From: JBFXJF01 sp050175155
GTDB lineage: Bacteria; Bacillota; Bacilli; Tepidibacillales; Tepidibacillaceae
NCBI GenBank assembly: GCA_050175155.1
Contig: JBFXJF010000001.1
Location: 117,807-181,806, forward strand
Length of the DNA: 64,000 nt
Direction of reading: 5' to 3'
Position 1 is the stretch's first letter. The number at the start of each line of letters is the position of its first letter. Under the pieces are notes generated by a model. The model saw only the letters and a list, made by a program, of their open reading frames with translations, was not told the DNA's origin and made no database searches. The position numbers and the translations under genes are program-made. Shown piece by piece: positions 45,020 to 52,975 of this stretch.

Positions 45020-45625
45020 TTAGAAAAAACGTCTGCGTCTTCTGGAATAAGGATAACTATATCTATAATCATGACCGTAGAATGGATAACCATATCTATA
45101 GAATGGATTTCCAAAACCAAATCCAAACCAAGGATAAAAACCGAAACCGAAACCGAAACTATCTGTAGTTGCTTCATTTGTCTCATCGGTGTTTAAGTTT
45201 TCATTATCTTCACTTTGATTGGTTCCTCCATAATAGTATGGCCATCTTTGCCAATGGTGACCATACATAGGGTATTGACCACCATACATAGGATATCGTC
45301 CATACATAGGATATCGTCCATACATAGGATANNNNNNNNNNNNNNNNNNNNNNNNNNNNNNNNNNNNNNNNNNNNNNNNNNNNNNNNNNNNNNNNNNNNN
45401 NNNNNNNNNNNNNNNNNNNNNNNNNNNNNNNCCATACATAGGATATCGTCCATACATAGGATATCGTCCATACATAGGATAATGACCACCATAAATGGGG
45501 TATTGACCATACATAGGATAATGACCGCCTTGCATAGGAATCTGATAAGTATCTTCTTGGTTGTCATCCGGAAGCATTGGCTGCTGGTATGGCATTCTTT
45601 GTTGATTTACTTCAACTTCACTCAT
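45020..45625 (-). CDS. YPMYGR-repeat, tyrosine/glycine-rich protein (spore-coat or surface-like), interrupted by an assembly gap
   Basis: The frame stays open across the 100-N gap. The N-terminus is polar (SEVEVNQQRMPYQQPM), followed by tandem YPMYG(R/G/Q) hexapeptides, then HHWQRWPYYYGG, an acidic NQSEDNENLNTDETNEATTD stretch, a SFGFGFGFYPWFGFGFGNPF segment and a basic RRRRRFF end. No signal peptide or membrane helix. Such Tyr/Gly/Met-rich repeats recall spore-coat and exosporium proteins that crosslink through tyrosine, and the genome is from a sporulating organism, but this is inference. AAGGAGG lies ahead of the ATG. The true number of repeats is unknown. Confidence 0.75.
   Translation of the reverse strand: MSEVEVNQQRMPYQQPMLPDDNQEDTYQIPMQGGHYPMYGQYPIYGGHYPMYGRYPMYGRYPMYXXXXXXXXXXXXXXXXXXXXXXXXXXXXXXXXXXYPMYGRYPMYGRYPMYGGQYPMYGHHWQRWPYYYGGTNQSEDNENLNTDETNEATTDSFGFGFGFYPWFGFGFGNPFYRYGYPFYGHDYRYSYPYSRRRRRFF
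45283..45480 (-). repeat. 18-bp tandem repeat coding YPMYGR
   Basis: The unit CCATACATAGGATATCGT (plus strand) repeats head to tail on both sides of the gap with almost no changes. The near-identity of units suggests recent expansion and explains the assembly failure. Flanking units diverge (GGT GGT in place of the CGT, etc.). Confidence 0.92.
45332..45431. other. Assembly gap (100 N) within the tandem repeat
   Basis: Exactly 100 N. From the phase of the repeat on both sides the missing length should be 4 + 18n bases. 100 does not satisfy this, so the value is a placeholder. Confidence 0.95.
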
Positions 45626-45871
45626 TAACTAAAGTCCTCCTTATTAACAATTTATGTTTGCCTACTTACGTTTATAATGTATGGTTAGATATGTATAAGG
45701 GATACAAAATTATTAAAAAATAGGCATAAATTAGTCAATAAGTTTTGTTAATTAAGGCATAAATTATTGTGACAAATAAGCGAACATTTGCTTATAGGCA
45801 AATTATTTAGTTGTTAGCATATACTAAAATGAAAACGTATACAAGTATATAATATTAGGGGGTTATTGATT

Positions 45872-46666
45872 TTGAAAAGAAAAATTTTATTATTATCTTT
45901 AGTAGTAATTTTAGGAGTGTCTTTGTCTATGATTGGTTGTAGTTCAAGTACTCCAGCACCAGCACCAGAACCAACTCCAGCACCAGCACCAGCACCAGCT
46001 GATGACAGTGTTAGTGAAATCGATTGGCTTCAAGATCATATTAGTACAGTAGAGCCAATGATGTTCAGGGATCCATTCCTAGAATTATTAGGACAAATCG
46101 ATGGTCCTATCCCTTATTACTATGAAGAAGCGGTTAAATTGTCTGGACATTCTTGTGCTGCAATTACTGGCGCTTGGACAATAACTGAAAAAGCTGTAGA
46201 GGCACTTTACGGTGAGGAAACTCCTGTACGTGGTCAAATTAAAATCACAATGCCTGGACCTGCAGATCAGTATTATATTGGAGTATTCGGTGAAGTATTT
46301 ACTTACTTAACTGGCGCGGCTCCTGAAACTGGATTCCCAGGTGCAGACTTTGGCCCAGGTTACAACAGAAGAAATCTTCTAGTATATCCTGAAGAGCCAA
46401 CAAAATTACCTTTCGCAATATTAGAATATCAGTTTGAGAGAACTGATACTGGTAAAAAAGTAGGAGTAGTTTATAATATGGGTATGGTAGCTCCACTAGC
46501 TACACCTGAGATAACAGCACTGTATCCTATTATTGTTGATGGTACTGCAACTCCTGAAGAGCAAGCAACATTCATTGAGTGGTGGAATGCAAGAGCTATT
46601 AATACTCTAGTAAATAAAGATCAAGAAGGTTTCTTTAAAGTTAGAGTTATTGAAGAAGGTAAATAA
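45872..46666 (+). CDS. FmdE-like lipoprotein
   Basis: 264 residues. A lipoprotein signal with Cys23 (SLSMIGC) is followed by a Pro/Ala low-complexity linker (PAPAPEPTPAPAPAPA) and a folded domain whose YYYEEAVKLSGHSCAAITGAW segment matches the FmdE pattern, where the HSC cysteine/histidine bind metal. FmdE was named from formylmethanofuran dehydrogenase clusters, yet members occur widely in bacteria with unknown function. Here it is secreted and membrane-tethered, unlike the cytoplasmic archaeal form. TTG 45872 is chosen as start because TAGGGGG is 9 bases upstream. TTG 45866 is only 3 bases away. Monocistronic, with a terminator. Confidence 0.8.
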   Translation: MKRKILLLSLVVILGVSLSMIGCSSSTPAPAPEPTPAPAPAPADDSVSEIDWLQDHISTVEPMMFRDPFLELLGQIDGPIPYYYEEAVKLSGHSCAAITGAWTITEKAVEALYGEETPVRGQIKITMPGPADQYYIGVFGEVFTYLTGAAPETGFPGADFGPGYNRRNLLVYPEEPTKLPFAILEYQFERTDTGKKVGVVYNMGMVAPLATPEITALYPIIVDGTATPEEQATFIEWWNARAINTLVNKDQEGFFKVRVIEEGK

Positions 46667-46684
46667 ATTACATTTTTAATTAAG

Positions 46685-46717
46685 AAGGCTGACAATAGTG
46701 ATATTGTCAGCCTTTTA
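46685..46717. terminator. Terminator of the FmdE-like gene
   Basis: A 13-bp perfect stem AAGGCTGACAATA (46685-46697) with its complement at 46702-46714, then TTTTATAT. Confidence 0.85.
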
Positions 46718-46730
46718 TATATAATAAAAG

Positions 46731-47708
46731 TTACTTTGAATCCTTATCGTCATTTTCATCTGTGATATCAGTGTATGTTACAATACTTTTTCTTTGTCTA
46801 ACTTTATTTCTTATTAATAACCATGCAAGAATAATTAAGGCTGTTAAAAGAATTAGAACTGGTATTGATGAGACGACCCAGATGAATAATGTGACGAATA
46901 GGTCTTTAATAAATTCTATACTCTTTTTAAATCCTTCAACAGACTTTTCCCATGACGTAGCAGTTGGTGAAACCTTATCTTTAAATTGTTGCATTTCGAT
47001 TGATAAAGTGGAATTAGCTGCGTGATAAGACAAGTATTTTTGTCTTCCTTCTAGTTGTTCAATCTCTTCCTGTACCCTGCTTAAATCATTCGAAATCTTA
47101 AGTAAATCCTCAGTATTATTCGCTTGAGCAAATAAATCTAGCAATCTTTCTTCATAAACCCTTTTGGCTTTTAAACGCGAATCAATGTCTAAGTACTCCT
47201 CAGTTACATCGTTACCATTTACATATTGGTTGGTAACTTTACCGATTGGCAATGTATTTATCTGATCGATCAGTGGATAAAAGCCTTCAACAGGTACCTT
47301 ATATTCATATCTAGCATAATATTGGTTATCATTCTCCGATTTATTTGAGTTAATTAAGTATCCTCCGGAATTTTTAATTGCTTTTTCTACCTCGATAATT
47401 GCATCACTTATATCAGTTACTTCCATAATTATCGAGCCGTTGTAAATAATCATTTGTGATGTCTTGTAATCATATTCTTCCGCTGAAGCTGGGGTTGGAG
47501 AGGGTGCAACTGATGGGTAAATTTCTTGGCTACTAGATTTAACAGAATCCTCTGCAATACCCGAAAATCCCTTATCATAATTACCATCCGTCGGACTTGC
47601 TTCATTGTTATTTGTTGATGCTCCACAAGATGCAAGAATGAAAACTAGAGCAATTAAAATAACAAATATAAAGAATTTATAACTATAGTGTTTATTAATT
47701 TTATTCAT
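46731..47708 (-). CDS. DUF4349 lipoprotein
   Basis: 325 residues. A lipoprotein signal ends at Cys28 (FILASCGAS). A disordered Ser/Pro linker follows (about 30-80), then the DUF4349 domain: MIIYNGSIIMEVTDIS, ending its first half with YLDIDSRLKAKRVYEERLLDLF, and a coiled coil ISNDLSRVQEEIEQLEGRQKYLSYHAANSTLSIEM. A single membrane helix near 275-300 and a basic tail follow. So it is tethered at both ends. The function of the family is unknown; it resembles periplasmic or cell-wall-facing scaffold proteins. GAGGAGCTT precedes the ATG. Convergent with the FmdE gene across a shared terminator. Confidence 0.87.
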   Translation of the reverse strand: MNKINKHYSYKFFIFVILIALVFILASCGASTNNNEASPTDGNYDKGFSGIAEDSVKSSSQEIYPSVAPSPTPASAEEYDYKTSQMIIYNGSIIMEVTDISDAIIEVEKAIKNSGGYLINSNKSENDNQYYARYEYKVPVEGFYPLIDQINTLPIGKVTNQYVNGNDVTEEYLDIDSRLKAKRVYEERLLDLFAQANNTEDLLKISNDLSRVQEEIEQLEGRQKYLSYHAANSTLSIEMQQFKDKVSPTATSWEKSVEGFKKSIEFIKDLFVTLFIWVVSSIPVLILLTALIILAWLLIRNKVRQRKSIVTYTDITDENDDKDSK

Positions 47709-47870
47709 AAGCTCCTCCTTTATTATTTTTTATTAACTTTGACTATAAGACGGTCTTACATCAAATTTTGTTGCATAGTATCGAAATTTACCAAAAAGAA
47801 AAGATGTGATAAGATAAATTAAATGTATTATTACAATAATATCAAAAATAGAAAGTAAGGTGTTGATTTA

Positions 47871-48731
47871 ATGGCTGTTAAAGTAATCACGGATAGTACA
47901 TCATATCTTCCTGAATTTTTAATTAATGAATATAATATATCAGTAGTTTCATTAAGTGTTGTATTTGGTGATGAAGTGCTAAAAGAGTCAGAAATTATTA
48001 ATGAGTATTTTTTTAAAAGATTGGCGGAAAAAAAGATGCCAACATCATCGCAACCATCTGTTGATGATTTCTATCAAATATTTGAAGAAAATATAAAAAA
48101 AGATAATGAGATTGTAGGTGTTTTTATTTCATCTGAAATGAGCGGAACCTATTCAACGGCAATACTAGTAAAAAATATGATTCTTGAAAAATACCCAAAT
48201 GCAAAAATTGAAATAATAGATTCAAGATCAAATTGTATGCAACTTGGATATGCAGTTCTCACAGCTGCAAAGGCAGCAAAGGATGGTAAATCATTAGTAG
48301 AAATTAGAAAAGATGTAGAAAATAATATAAGAAGAAGAAGATTTGTTTTTATACCAGATACATTGGAATATTTAAGAATAGGCGGAAGAATAGGGACTGC
48401 TAGTGCATTATTAGGTTCGATGCTGCAAATTAAACCAATATTAACAGTATCAAATGGAGAGACTCATGTGTTAAGTAAAGTAAGAACAAAGAAACGTGCT
48501 ACAGAAGAAATGGTAAATATATTTTTAGAGAATATTAACAAATTCGGGTTAGGCGAAGTAATAGTGCACCATATAAACTGTGAGGAAGAAGCGAGGGAAC
48601 TTTCAACTGAAATTGGGGGGAAAATCGGAATTGTTGTTGAAATTTGTTCAATAGGACCTGTAATTGGAACTCATGTTGGACCGGGGGCATTAGGAATTGC
48701 TTATTACACGAAAAAAGACTTATTAATCTGA
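47871..48731 (+). CDS. DegV family fatty-acid-binding protein
   Basis: 286 residues, full length. Motifs: VITDSTSYLP at the start, TSSQPSVDDF, the SSEMSGTYSTA loop which with IDSRS forms the carboxylate site, RRRRFVFIPDTLEYLRIGGRI, and the C-terminal GTHVGPGALGIAY. FakB-type proteins hold a fatty acid for phosphorylation by FakA. It is different in sequence from the DegV at 1-484. AAGGTG lies about 9 bases upstream of the ATG. It converges with ubiX 20 bases away. No adjacent fakA. Confidence 0.92.
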   Translation: MAVKVITDSTSYLPEFLINEYNISVVSLSVVFGDEVLKESEIINEYFFKRLAEKKMPTSSQPSVDDFYQIFEENIKKDNEIVGVFISSEMSGTYSTAILVKNMILEKYPNAKIEIIDSRSNCMQLGYAVLTAAKAAKDGKSLVEIRKDVENNIRRRRFVFIPDTLEYLRIGGRIGTASALLGSMLQIKPILTVSNGETHVLSKVRTKKRATEEMVNIFLENINKFGLGEVIVHHINCEEEARELSTEIGGKIGIVVEICSIGPVIGTHVGPGALGIAYYTKKDLLI

Positions 48732-48751
48732 TAATAAATAGGTGGGAATAT

Positions 48752-49342
48752 TTATTTGTTTTTTCCACTCCATCTTTTAAAACCATCTAGTTCAATGTTG
48801 AATTTATCGAGAATTTTACCAATAATCTGTTTATTAACATCTTCTACATATATTGGATTGTTATAATATGATGGCATTGGGGGCATAATCATAGCACCCA
48901 ACTCTGCTAAAGTTAACATATTTCTTAAGTGAATTGGACTCAAGGGCGATTCTCTAGTTACAAGTATTAATTTTCTTTGTTCTTTTATAATTACATCTGC
49001 TGCTCTTAGGAGTAAATTATCAGAGTAACCACTAGCAACACCAGCCACTGTTTTCATACTACAAGGGATTATTATCATACCTTCAGTTTTAAAGGAGCCA
49101 CTAGCAATGCTTGCGGAGATATTGTCGATTGAATATGCTTCATCCGCTAAACTTCTTACATCTTGGGGACTATATGAAGTTTCGTGGATAATTGTTTCTT
49201 CTGCACCTTTAGATATTACTAGATGTGTTTGCCAATCTGAGTAATTTTGCATTACTTTTAATAAATCTATACCTAAAATTGCACCACTAGAACCGCTCAT
49301 TCCAATTATCAATTTTTTTTTGTCTTTTATATTTATACTCAT
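48752..49342 (-). CDS. ubiX: UbiX/Pad1 family flavin prenyltransferase
   Basis: 196 residues. The FMN motif LIIGMSGSSGAILGIDLL, the central CSMKTVAGVASGYSDNLLLRAADV and LVTRESPLSPIHLRNMLTLAELGAMIMPPMPSYY are all family signatures. The enzyme attaches dimethylallyl to FMN, making prenylated FMN for UbiD-type decarboxylases. In bacteria with menaquinone it may serve futalosine or aromatic acid pathways. No ubiD is present in the window. ATG 49342 is chosen because AAAGGACG lies 8 bases upstream and the 19 residues ahead are not family-like. It is divergent from the AmmeMemoRadiSam gene. Confidence 0.9.
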   Translation of the reverse strand: MSINIKDKKKLIIGMSGSSGAILGIDLLKVMQNYSDWQTHLVISKGAEETIIHETSYSPQDVRSLADEAYSIDNISASIASGSFKTEGMIIIPCSMKTVAGVASGYSDNLLLRAADVIIKEQRKLILVTRESPLSPIHLRNMLTLAELGAMIMPPMPSYYNNPIYVEDVNKQIIGKILDKFNIELDGFKRWSGKNK

Positions 49343-49494
49343 TTTGTAAACGTCCTTTATCAATATTATTATAATAAACTGTAGTTTTAAATATATCATT
49401 TTTTATTAAAAAAATAAAACTTATAAGTCTTTAGTTGAGGCTTAAACTAGTATATAAATAGATAATTTTATAATTCGAAAAAAGGGTGGTTAAT

Positions 49495-50895
49495 ATGGGT
49501 AAGATATCTTCATTCTATACAATGCCTCATCCTCCAATAATAATTCCTGAGGTTGGACGAGGTGAAGAAGTAAAAATAATAAAAACATCTGACGCATGTG
49601 AGATAGTAGCAAAAGAGATAGAAATAACAAATCCTGATACAATTATAATTATTACACCTCACGGACCACTATTTAGTGATGCTATTGCTATATCAAATGG
49701 TGGATTTATTAAAGGGAATTTAAGCAAATTTGATGTGGCAAATATAGAATTGGGGTTTGAAATAGATAGTGATTTAACTAATATGATAATAGATTACGCA
49801 AAAAAAGAAAATATTCAAACAATAAAAATAGATGAGAATTCAGCTAAAGCGTATAAAATTAATTATGAACTTGATCATGGTTCCTTAATTCCTTTATTTT
49901 TTATTAACAAGAAATTTTCTCGATTTAAAATTGTTCACATAACATTTGGAATGTTACCAAAGATGCAGCTTTATAAGTTTGGGATGGTAATAAACAAAGC
50001 AATCTATGACAGTAATATTAACGCTGTTTTTATAGCCAGTGGGGATTTATCACATCGACTTACGAAGGATGGTCCTTATGAATATAGTCCCTATGGAGAA
50101 AAATTTGACAAGGAAATTGTCTCATTGTTAAGCGATGGTGACGTTGCTGGAGTTTTTAATATGGATTATTCTACCGTAGAAAAAGCAAGTGAGTGCGGTT
50201 TGAATTCCTACTATATTATGCTTGGTGCAATGGATGGGAGCAATATTAAGGGTAAATTACTATCGTACGAAGGTACTTTTGGAGTTGGGTATGCGGTAAT
50301 GAGCTTTACTTTAGAAAAAAGTAACCTAAGCATTTATCTAAATTTGTTAGAGGAGAAGAAAAACAAATACAAAGCAAAAAATAAGAATCAGGATATTTAT
50401 GTTAGACTTGCCTATGATAGTCTTATTCATTTTCTCATAAATGGGGAATATTTAAATGTGCCGGATTATGTTAATGAAGAAATGAAAATGTTAAATAGGG
50501 GTGTTTTCGTATCATTAAAAAAAGAAGGAGAGCTACGGGGATGTATTGGGACTATTATTCCAGTAACTAAAAATATAGTTCAAGAGATTATTAGGAATGC
50601 TGTAGAAGCTGGACAATATGATCCTAGGTTTAACCCGGTAACTGAGAATGAACTAGATGAGATAGATATTTCTGTGGATATTTTGACTGTACCAGAAAGG
50701 GCTACTAAAGCAGAGCTTGATGAAAAGAAGTATGGTGTAATAGTTAAAAGTGGTAAGAAGACTGGCCTGTTGCTCCCAGATTTAGAAGGAGTAAATTCAG
50801 TAGAACAGCAATTAACAATTGCACTTCAAAAAGCTGGGATATCAGCAAATGATGATTATATAATAGAGAAGTTTGAAATAGTCCGTCATAAATAG
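49495..50895 (+). CDS. AmmeMemoRadiSam system protein: Memo-like (B) and AMMECR1 (A) domains fused
   Basis: 466 residues. Residues 1-265 are related to class III extradiol dioxygenases and Memo (ITPHGPLFSDAIAISNG, a central ELDHGSLIPLFF and IASGDLSHRLT, with the conserved histidines H in PHG and DHG). Residues 295-466 are an AMMECR1 domain with the LRGCIGTI signature. The two are separate genes in some genomes and fused here. They normally go with the radical SAM enzyme AmrS, whose gene should follow but is only a stub (50918). ATG 49495 has AAGGGTGG 6 bases upstream. Function of the triad is not firmly known; it has been tied to protein or tRNA modification. Confidence 0.87.
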   Translation: MGKISSFYTMPHPPIIIPEVGRGEEVKIIKTSDACEIVAKEIEITNPDTIIIITPHGPLFSDAIAISNGGFIKGNLSKFDVANIELGFEIDSDLTNMIIDYAKKENIQTIKIDENSAKAYKINYELDHGSLIPLFFINKKFSRFKIVHITFGMLPKMQLYKFGMVINKAIYDSNINAVFIASGDLSHRLTKDGPYEYSPYGEKFDKEIVSLLSDGDVAGVFNMDYSTVEKASECGLNSYYIMLGAMDGSNIKGKLLSYEGTFGVGYAVMSFTLEKSNLSIYLNLLEEKKNKYKAKNKNQDIYVRLAYDSLIHFLINGEYLNVPDYVNEEMKMLNRGVFVSLKKEGELRGCIGTIIPVTKNIVQEIIRNAVEAGQYDPRFNPVTENELDEIDISVDILTVPERATKAELDEKKYGVIVKSGKKTGLLLPDLEGVNSVEQQLTIALQKAGISANDDYIIEKFEIVRHK

Positions 50896-50917
50896 GATTA
50901 AGAAGTGAGGATAAGAA

Positions 50918-51004
50918 ATGGAACATGAGGCATTATTTTATGAAAATGTTACTGATAAGGTAAAATGTTTTTTTTCAATAAAAAAAAGTCCCTATCTTAA
51001 ATAG
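50918..51004 (+). pseudogene. Truncated 5' end of amrS (AmmeMemoRadiSam radical SAM protein)
   Basis: After GAAGTGAGG the frame reads MEHEALFYENVTDKVKC and then departs into FFSIKKSPYLK and a stop. The first 17 residues match the usual opening of AmrS (x-EALFYE-x-x-x-DNKVxCxLCPH), which is expected directly after the A/B gene. The divergence occurs exactly at the first cysteine, so the radical SAM core is absent. Downstream are two hairpins and then an unrelated gene on the other strand. This is a deletion relic. Confidence 0.72.
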
Positions 51005-51062
51005 ATAGGGGAATTAGAATAACTCTCATACGACTTCATTTTACTACACGTCGTAAAATGAA
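50990..51062. repeat. Two adjacent hairpins at the amrS break point
   Basis: Hairpin 1 has arms CCCTATCT (50990-50997) and AGATAGGG (51003-51010). Hairpin 2 has arms TTCATTTTAC (51035-51044) and GTAAAATGAA (51053-51062). An A-run precedes the first. The first may act as a terminator on the minus strand (T-run there). The second contains the GTAAAATG sequence that also occurs at the amrS break point (50969), which could mark a mobile-element scar or recombination site. Confidence 0.55.
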
Positions 51063-51119
51063 ACAAAGATTATGATAACATTATATCAGAAAATATCTAA
51101 AAGGTAAGTGTTTTTTTTA

Positions 51120-51422
51120 TTATTCTTTTCCTAAATTAATTGGTAAGAACCTATCCTGTAGGAGGGAATCTGCTAACTTGTTAATCGGCAACTTAATTGT
51201 TACATCTGGTATTTCAGCAATGAATATTTTTTTTCGATAGTCGTATTTTAAGACTCCAGCTGGCTGGATATGATAGAAAATAATATCTTGTTTATTTTTA
51301 TTACTCATTTTAGAAACCTTATAAAGGATAGAGAATACATTTCCCCAGTAAGGCAAATATGGTTTTTGCTTGTGGGTTTTTAATATATCTATTAATTCTT
51401 TTAACAATATTTCTATGTCCAT
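51120..51422 (-). CDS. Hypothetical protein next to the gerP cluster
   Basis: 100 residues. Predicted N-terminal helix (DIEILLKELIDILKTHKQK), then a mixed region PYWGNVFSILYKVSKMSNKNK and strands with DIIFYHIQPAGVLKYDYRKKI. No cysteines, signal peptide or known domain. TAGGAGATC lies ahead of the ATG. It is on the same strand as gerPD, 83 bases downstream, without a clear terminator between, so it may be a late-sporulation gene read from the gerP transcript. No function can be assigned. Confidence 0.6.
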   Translation of the reverse strand: MDIEILLKELIDILKTHKQKPYLPYWGNVFSILYKVSKMSNKNKQDIIFYHIQPAGVLKYDYRKKIFIAEIPDVTIKLPINKLADSLLQDRFLPINLGKE

Positions 51423-51505
51423 AACGATCTCCTAAGTTGTTTTTATAATAATACTTACTATACTATATCAAAAATTCTGGAAAACAATAGTGGAAAAGTT
51501 TTTGC

Positions 51506-51685
51506 TTATGCTTTAGAAGCGGGGGGTGAAAATGGTCCGATTGTTAAAGCTTCTGGTGGAGTATCAAATATTGAAGATGGTGTAATAACTTCTGAATCTC
51601 CAATAATAAAAACTGAAGCACCTGCTACTACTGTTATTTTTATATTACCAACACAAAGGTCATGGTTTATAACTGTGTATTCCAT
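51506..51685 (-). CDS. gerPD: Spore germination protein GerPD
   Basis: 59 residues, below common length cut-offs. The translation is MEYTVINHDLCVGNIKITVV, continuing through SVFIIGDSEVITPSSIFDTP to PEALTIGPFSPPA. The family signature IFDTPPE-x-L-x-IGP is clear. A GAAGGAG site lies inside the end of gerPC, 4 bases separate the two frames, and the ATG is at 51685. GerP proteins lie in the spore inner coat and let germinants pass to their receptors; the exact part of GerPD is to help place other GerP proteins. Last recognised gene of the cluster. Confidence 0.88.
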   Translation of the reverse strand: MEYTVINHDLCVGNIKITVVAGASVFIIGDSEVITPSSIFDTPPEALTIGPFSPPASKA

Positions 51686-51688
51686 TAT

Positions 51689-52300
51689 TTAATTAGTCTC
51701 CTTCGGATAATATTTAATAAATGATTCAAGAGCTTGGTTAATATCTTTAATCATTTTTTTGATTGTATCGTCTTCGAATGCCCTTACATTTTCGCTGCTC
51801 ATTTTATTTTTATTTTGTTCTACGTATAGATTAATTTGTTTTTCTATTTGTTTTCTTATATCATTTATTATAAGTTCTCTTCTGTTACTATCTATTGTTT
51901 TATTATATCTTCCCTCCAGTATTTTTAGCTCATCTAAAATTCCATTGTTAAGGTACTTATCAACCTCTTCTATTATATTTTTGTACATATCTATATGTAA
52001 TTTAGTCTTTGGAAAGGTTAGGTCATCCTTATTTTCCCCTTCTACACTTAGTTCATCTATTAAACCCGTACCTCCTGACGATATTCCAATATTTAAAGTT
52101 CCTGATAATGTTTCTACTTTTAACTGATCGAATTTATATTCAATTTTTTCAATAGTAAATGGTTTTATTTTTCTTAAGGCTTCTACCTCTGTTTTTAATA
52201 ATTGTATTTCTTTTTCTAATTCTCCAATCATTTTATTTTGCATATCAATTACTTTTTTAATTTTTTGGCAATATAAATAAAAATCATAGTTTTGATACAC
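51689..52300 (-). CDS. gerPC: Spore germination protein GerPC
   Basis: 203 residues. The start MYQNYDFYLYCQKIKKVI is typical of GerPC, followed by a coiled coil (about 15-45) that reads IGELEKEIQLLKTEVEALRK, then a beta part VETLSGTLNIGISSG and a helical end. It begins with GTG, preceded by AAAGGAGAG. The protein is a scaffold in the spore coat for other GerP proteins. It is placed between gerPE and gerPD here, whereas in Bacillus gerPC follows gerPB. 18 bases separate it from gerPE. Confidence 0.88.
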   Translation of the reverse strand: MYQNYDFYLYCQKIKKVIDMQNKMIGELEKEIQLLKTEVEALRKIKPFTIEKIEYKFDQLKVETLSGTLNIGISSGGTGLIDELSVEGENKDDLTFPKTKLHIDMYKNIIEEVDKYLNNGILDELKILEGRYNKTIDSNRRELIINDIRKQIEKQINLYVEQNKNKMSSENVRAFEDDTIKKMIKDINQALESFIKYYPKETN

Positions 52301-52318
52301 AAGTTATCTCTCCTTTAC

Positions 52319-52729
52319 TTATGACGAAAGTGAGGGTAGTTGAGGAACTTTTTTAGGTAATTTATCACTATCTAAATGAAGATTAGTTTTTACTCGAGCT
52401 TCATTATCAATCAATTGAGTTGAACCGACATGGAAAATTGAAGATGATGTAACACTTAAGATATAAACACTGTCTACTTTTATGTAGGGGGATTTATTTA
52501 CTTTTTTTGTATTAATTGACTCATCTATTATAATCTTAGGTATTGGTTTGAAATAAGTTTGATAGTCATTGATATCTATTTCATCTTCGTAAAATATTGG
52601 AATCTCACGTTGAAGTGCATAAATTTTAGCATTAGGTTCTAACACAATTGAATCTCCAAATTGTGCAGTAGCACATTCGACTACATTATGAATATTAATT
52701 TTATTAACTTTTGATATTCTACTGCGCAT
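52319..52729 (-). CDS. gerPE: Spore germination protein GerPE
   Basis: 136 residues. The family pattern is seen: an N-terminal SKVNKINIHNV, the segment IYALQREIPIFYEDE, then SPYIKVDSVYILSVTSSSIFHVGSTQ followed by EARVKT, all as in GerPE. It belongs to the spore coat GerP set. It sits third in this cluster, directly after gerPB (22 bases apart), instead of fifth as in Bacillus. An AAGGATAGGG site precedes the ATG. Confidence 0.87.
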   Translation of the reverse strand: MRSRISKVNKINIHNVVECATAQFGDSIVLEPNAKIYALQREIPIFYEDEIDINDYQTYFKPIPKIIIDESINTKKVNKSPYIKVDSVYILSVTSSSIFHVGSTQLIDNEARVKTNLHLDSDKLPKKVPQLPSLSS

Positions 52730-52751
52730 AAATATAATCCCTATCCTTAGT

Positions 52752-52961
52752 TTAATATGGTTTTTTTGGTGAGGGAAGAATTATTACAGGTAATTCGTTA
52801 GACTCAGGTTTTTCTGCGGGAACCGTAAACTGACCTGTATTATACAAATTTGAATTTGATTTAATAATTCCAGCACTCCCTATTTGAAATACTGAGGAAT
52901 TAGATAAACCACCTACTCTTATAGAATTAATAAAAATACTCTGATGTACAATTAATTTCAT
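52752..52961 (-). CDS. gerPB: Spore germination protein GerPB
   Basis: 69 residues. The segment HQSIFINSIRVGGLSNSSVF leading to QIGSAGIIKSNSNLYNTGQF matches GerPB, which shares the SSVxQIG motif with GerPD and GerPE. A proline-rich end follows (IILPSPKKPY). GGAGTGAG lies ahead of the ATG. It is 14 bases downstream of gerPA. Part of the coat permeability system for small germinants. Confidence 0.88.
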   Translation of the reverse strand: MKLIVHQSIFINSIRVGGLSNSSVFQIGSAGIIKSNSNLYNTGQFTVPAEKPESNELPVIILPSPKKPY

Positions 52962-52975
52962 TTTCTCACTCCATT

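Noticed and set aside
45283..45480. Possible CRISPR array
   Set aside because: The repeats are 18 bp, direct head-to-tail without unique spacers, in frame with a coding sequence.
45193..45628. Alternative frames through the second N run
   Set aside because: Repeats of 18 bp keep all frames open. Only the minus-strand frame from 45625 has a ribosome site and a sensible composition.
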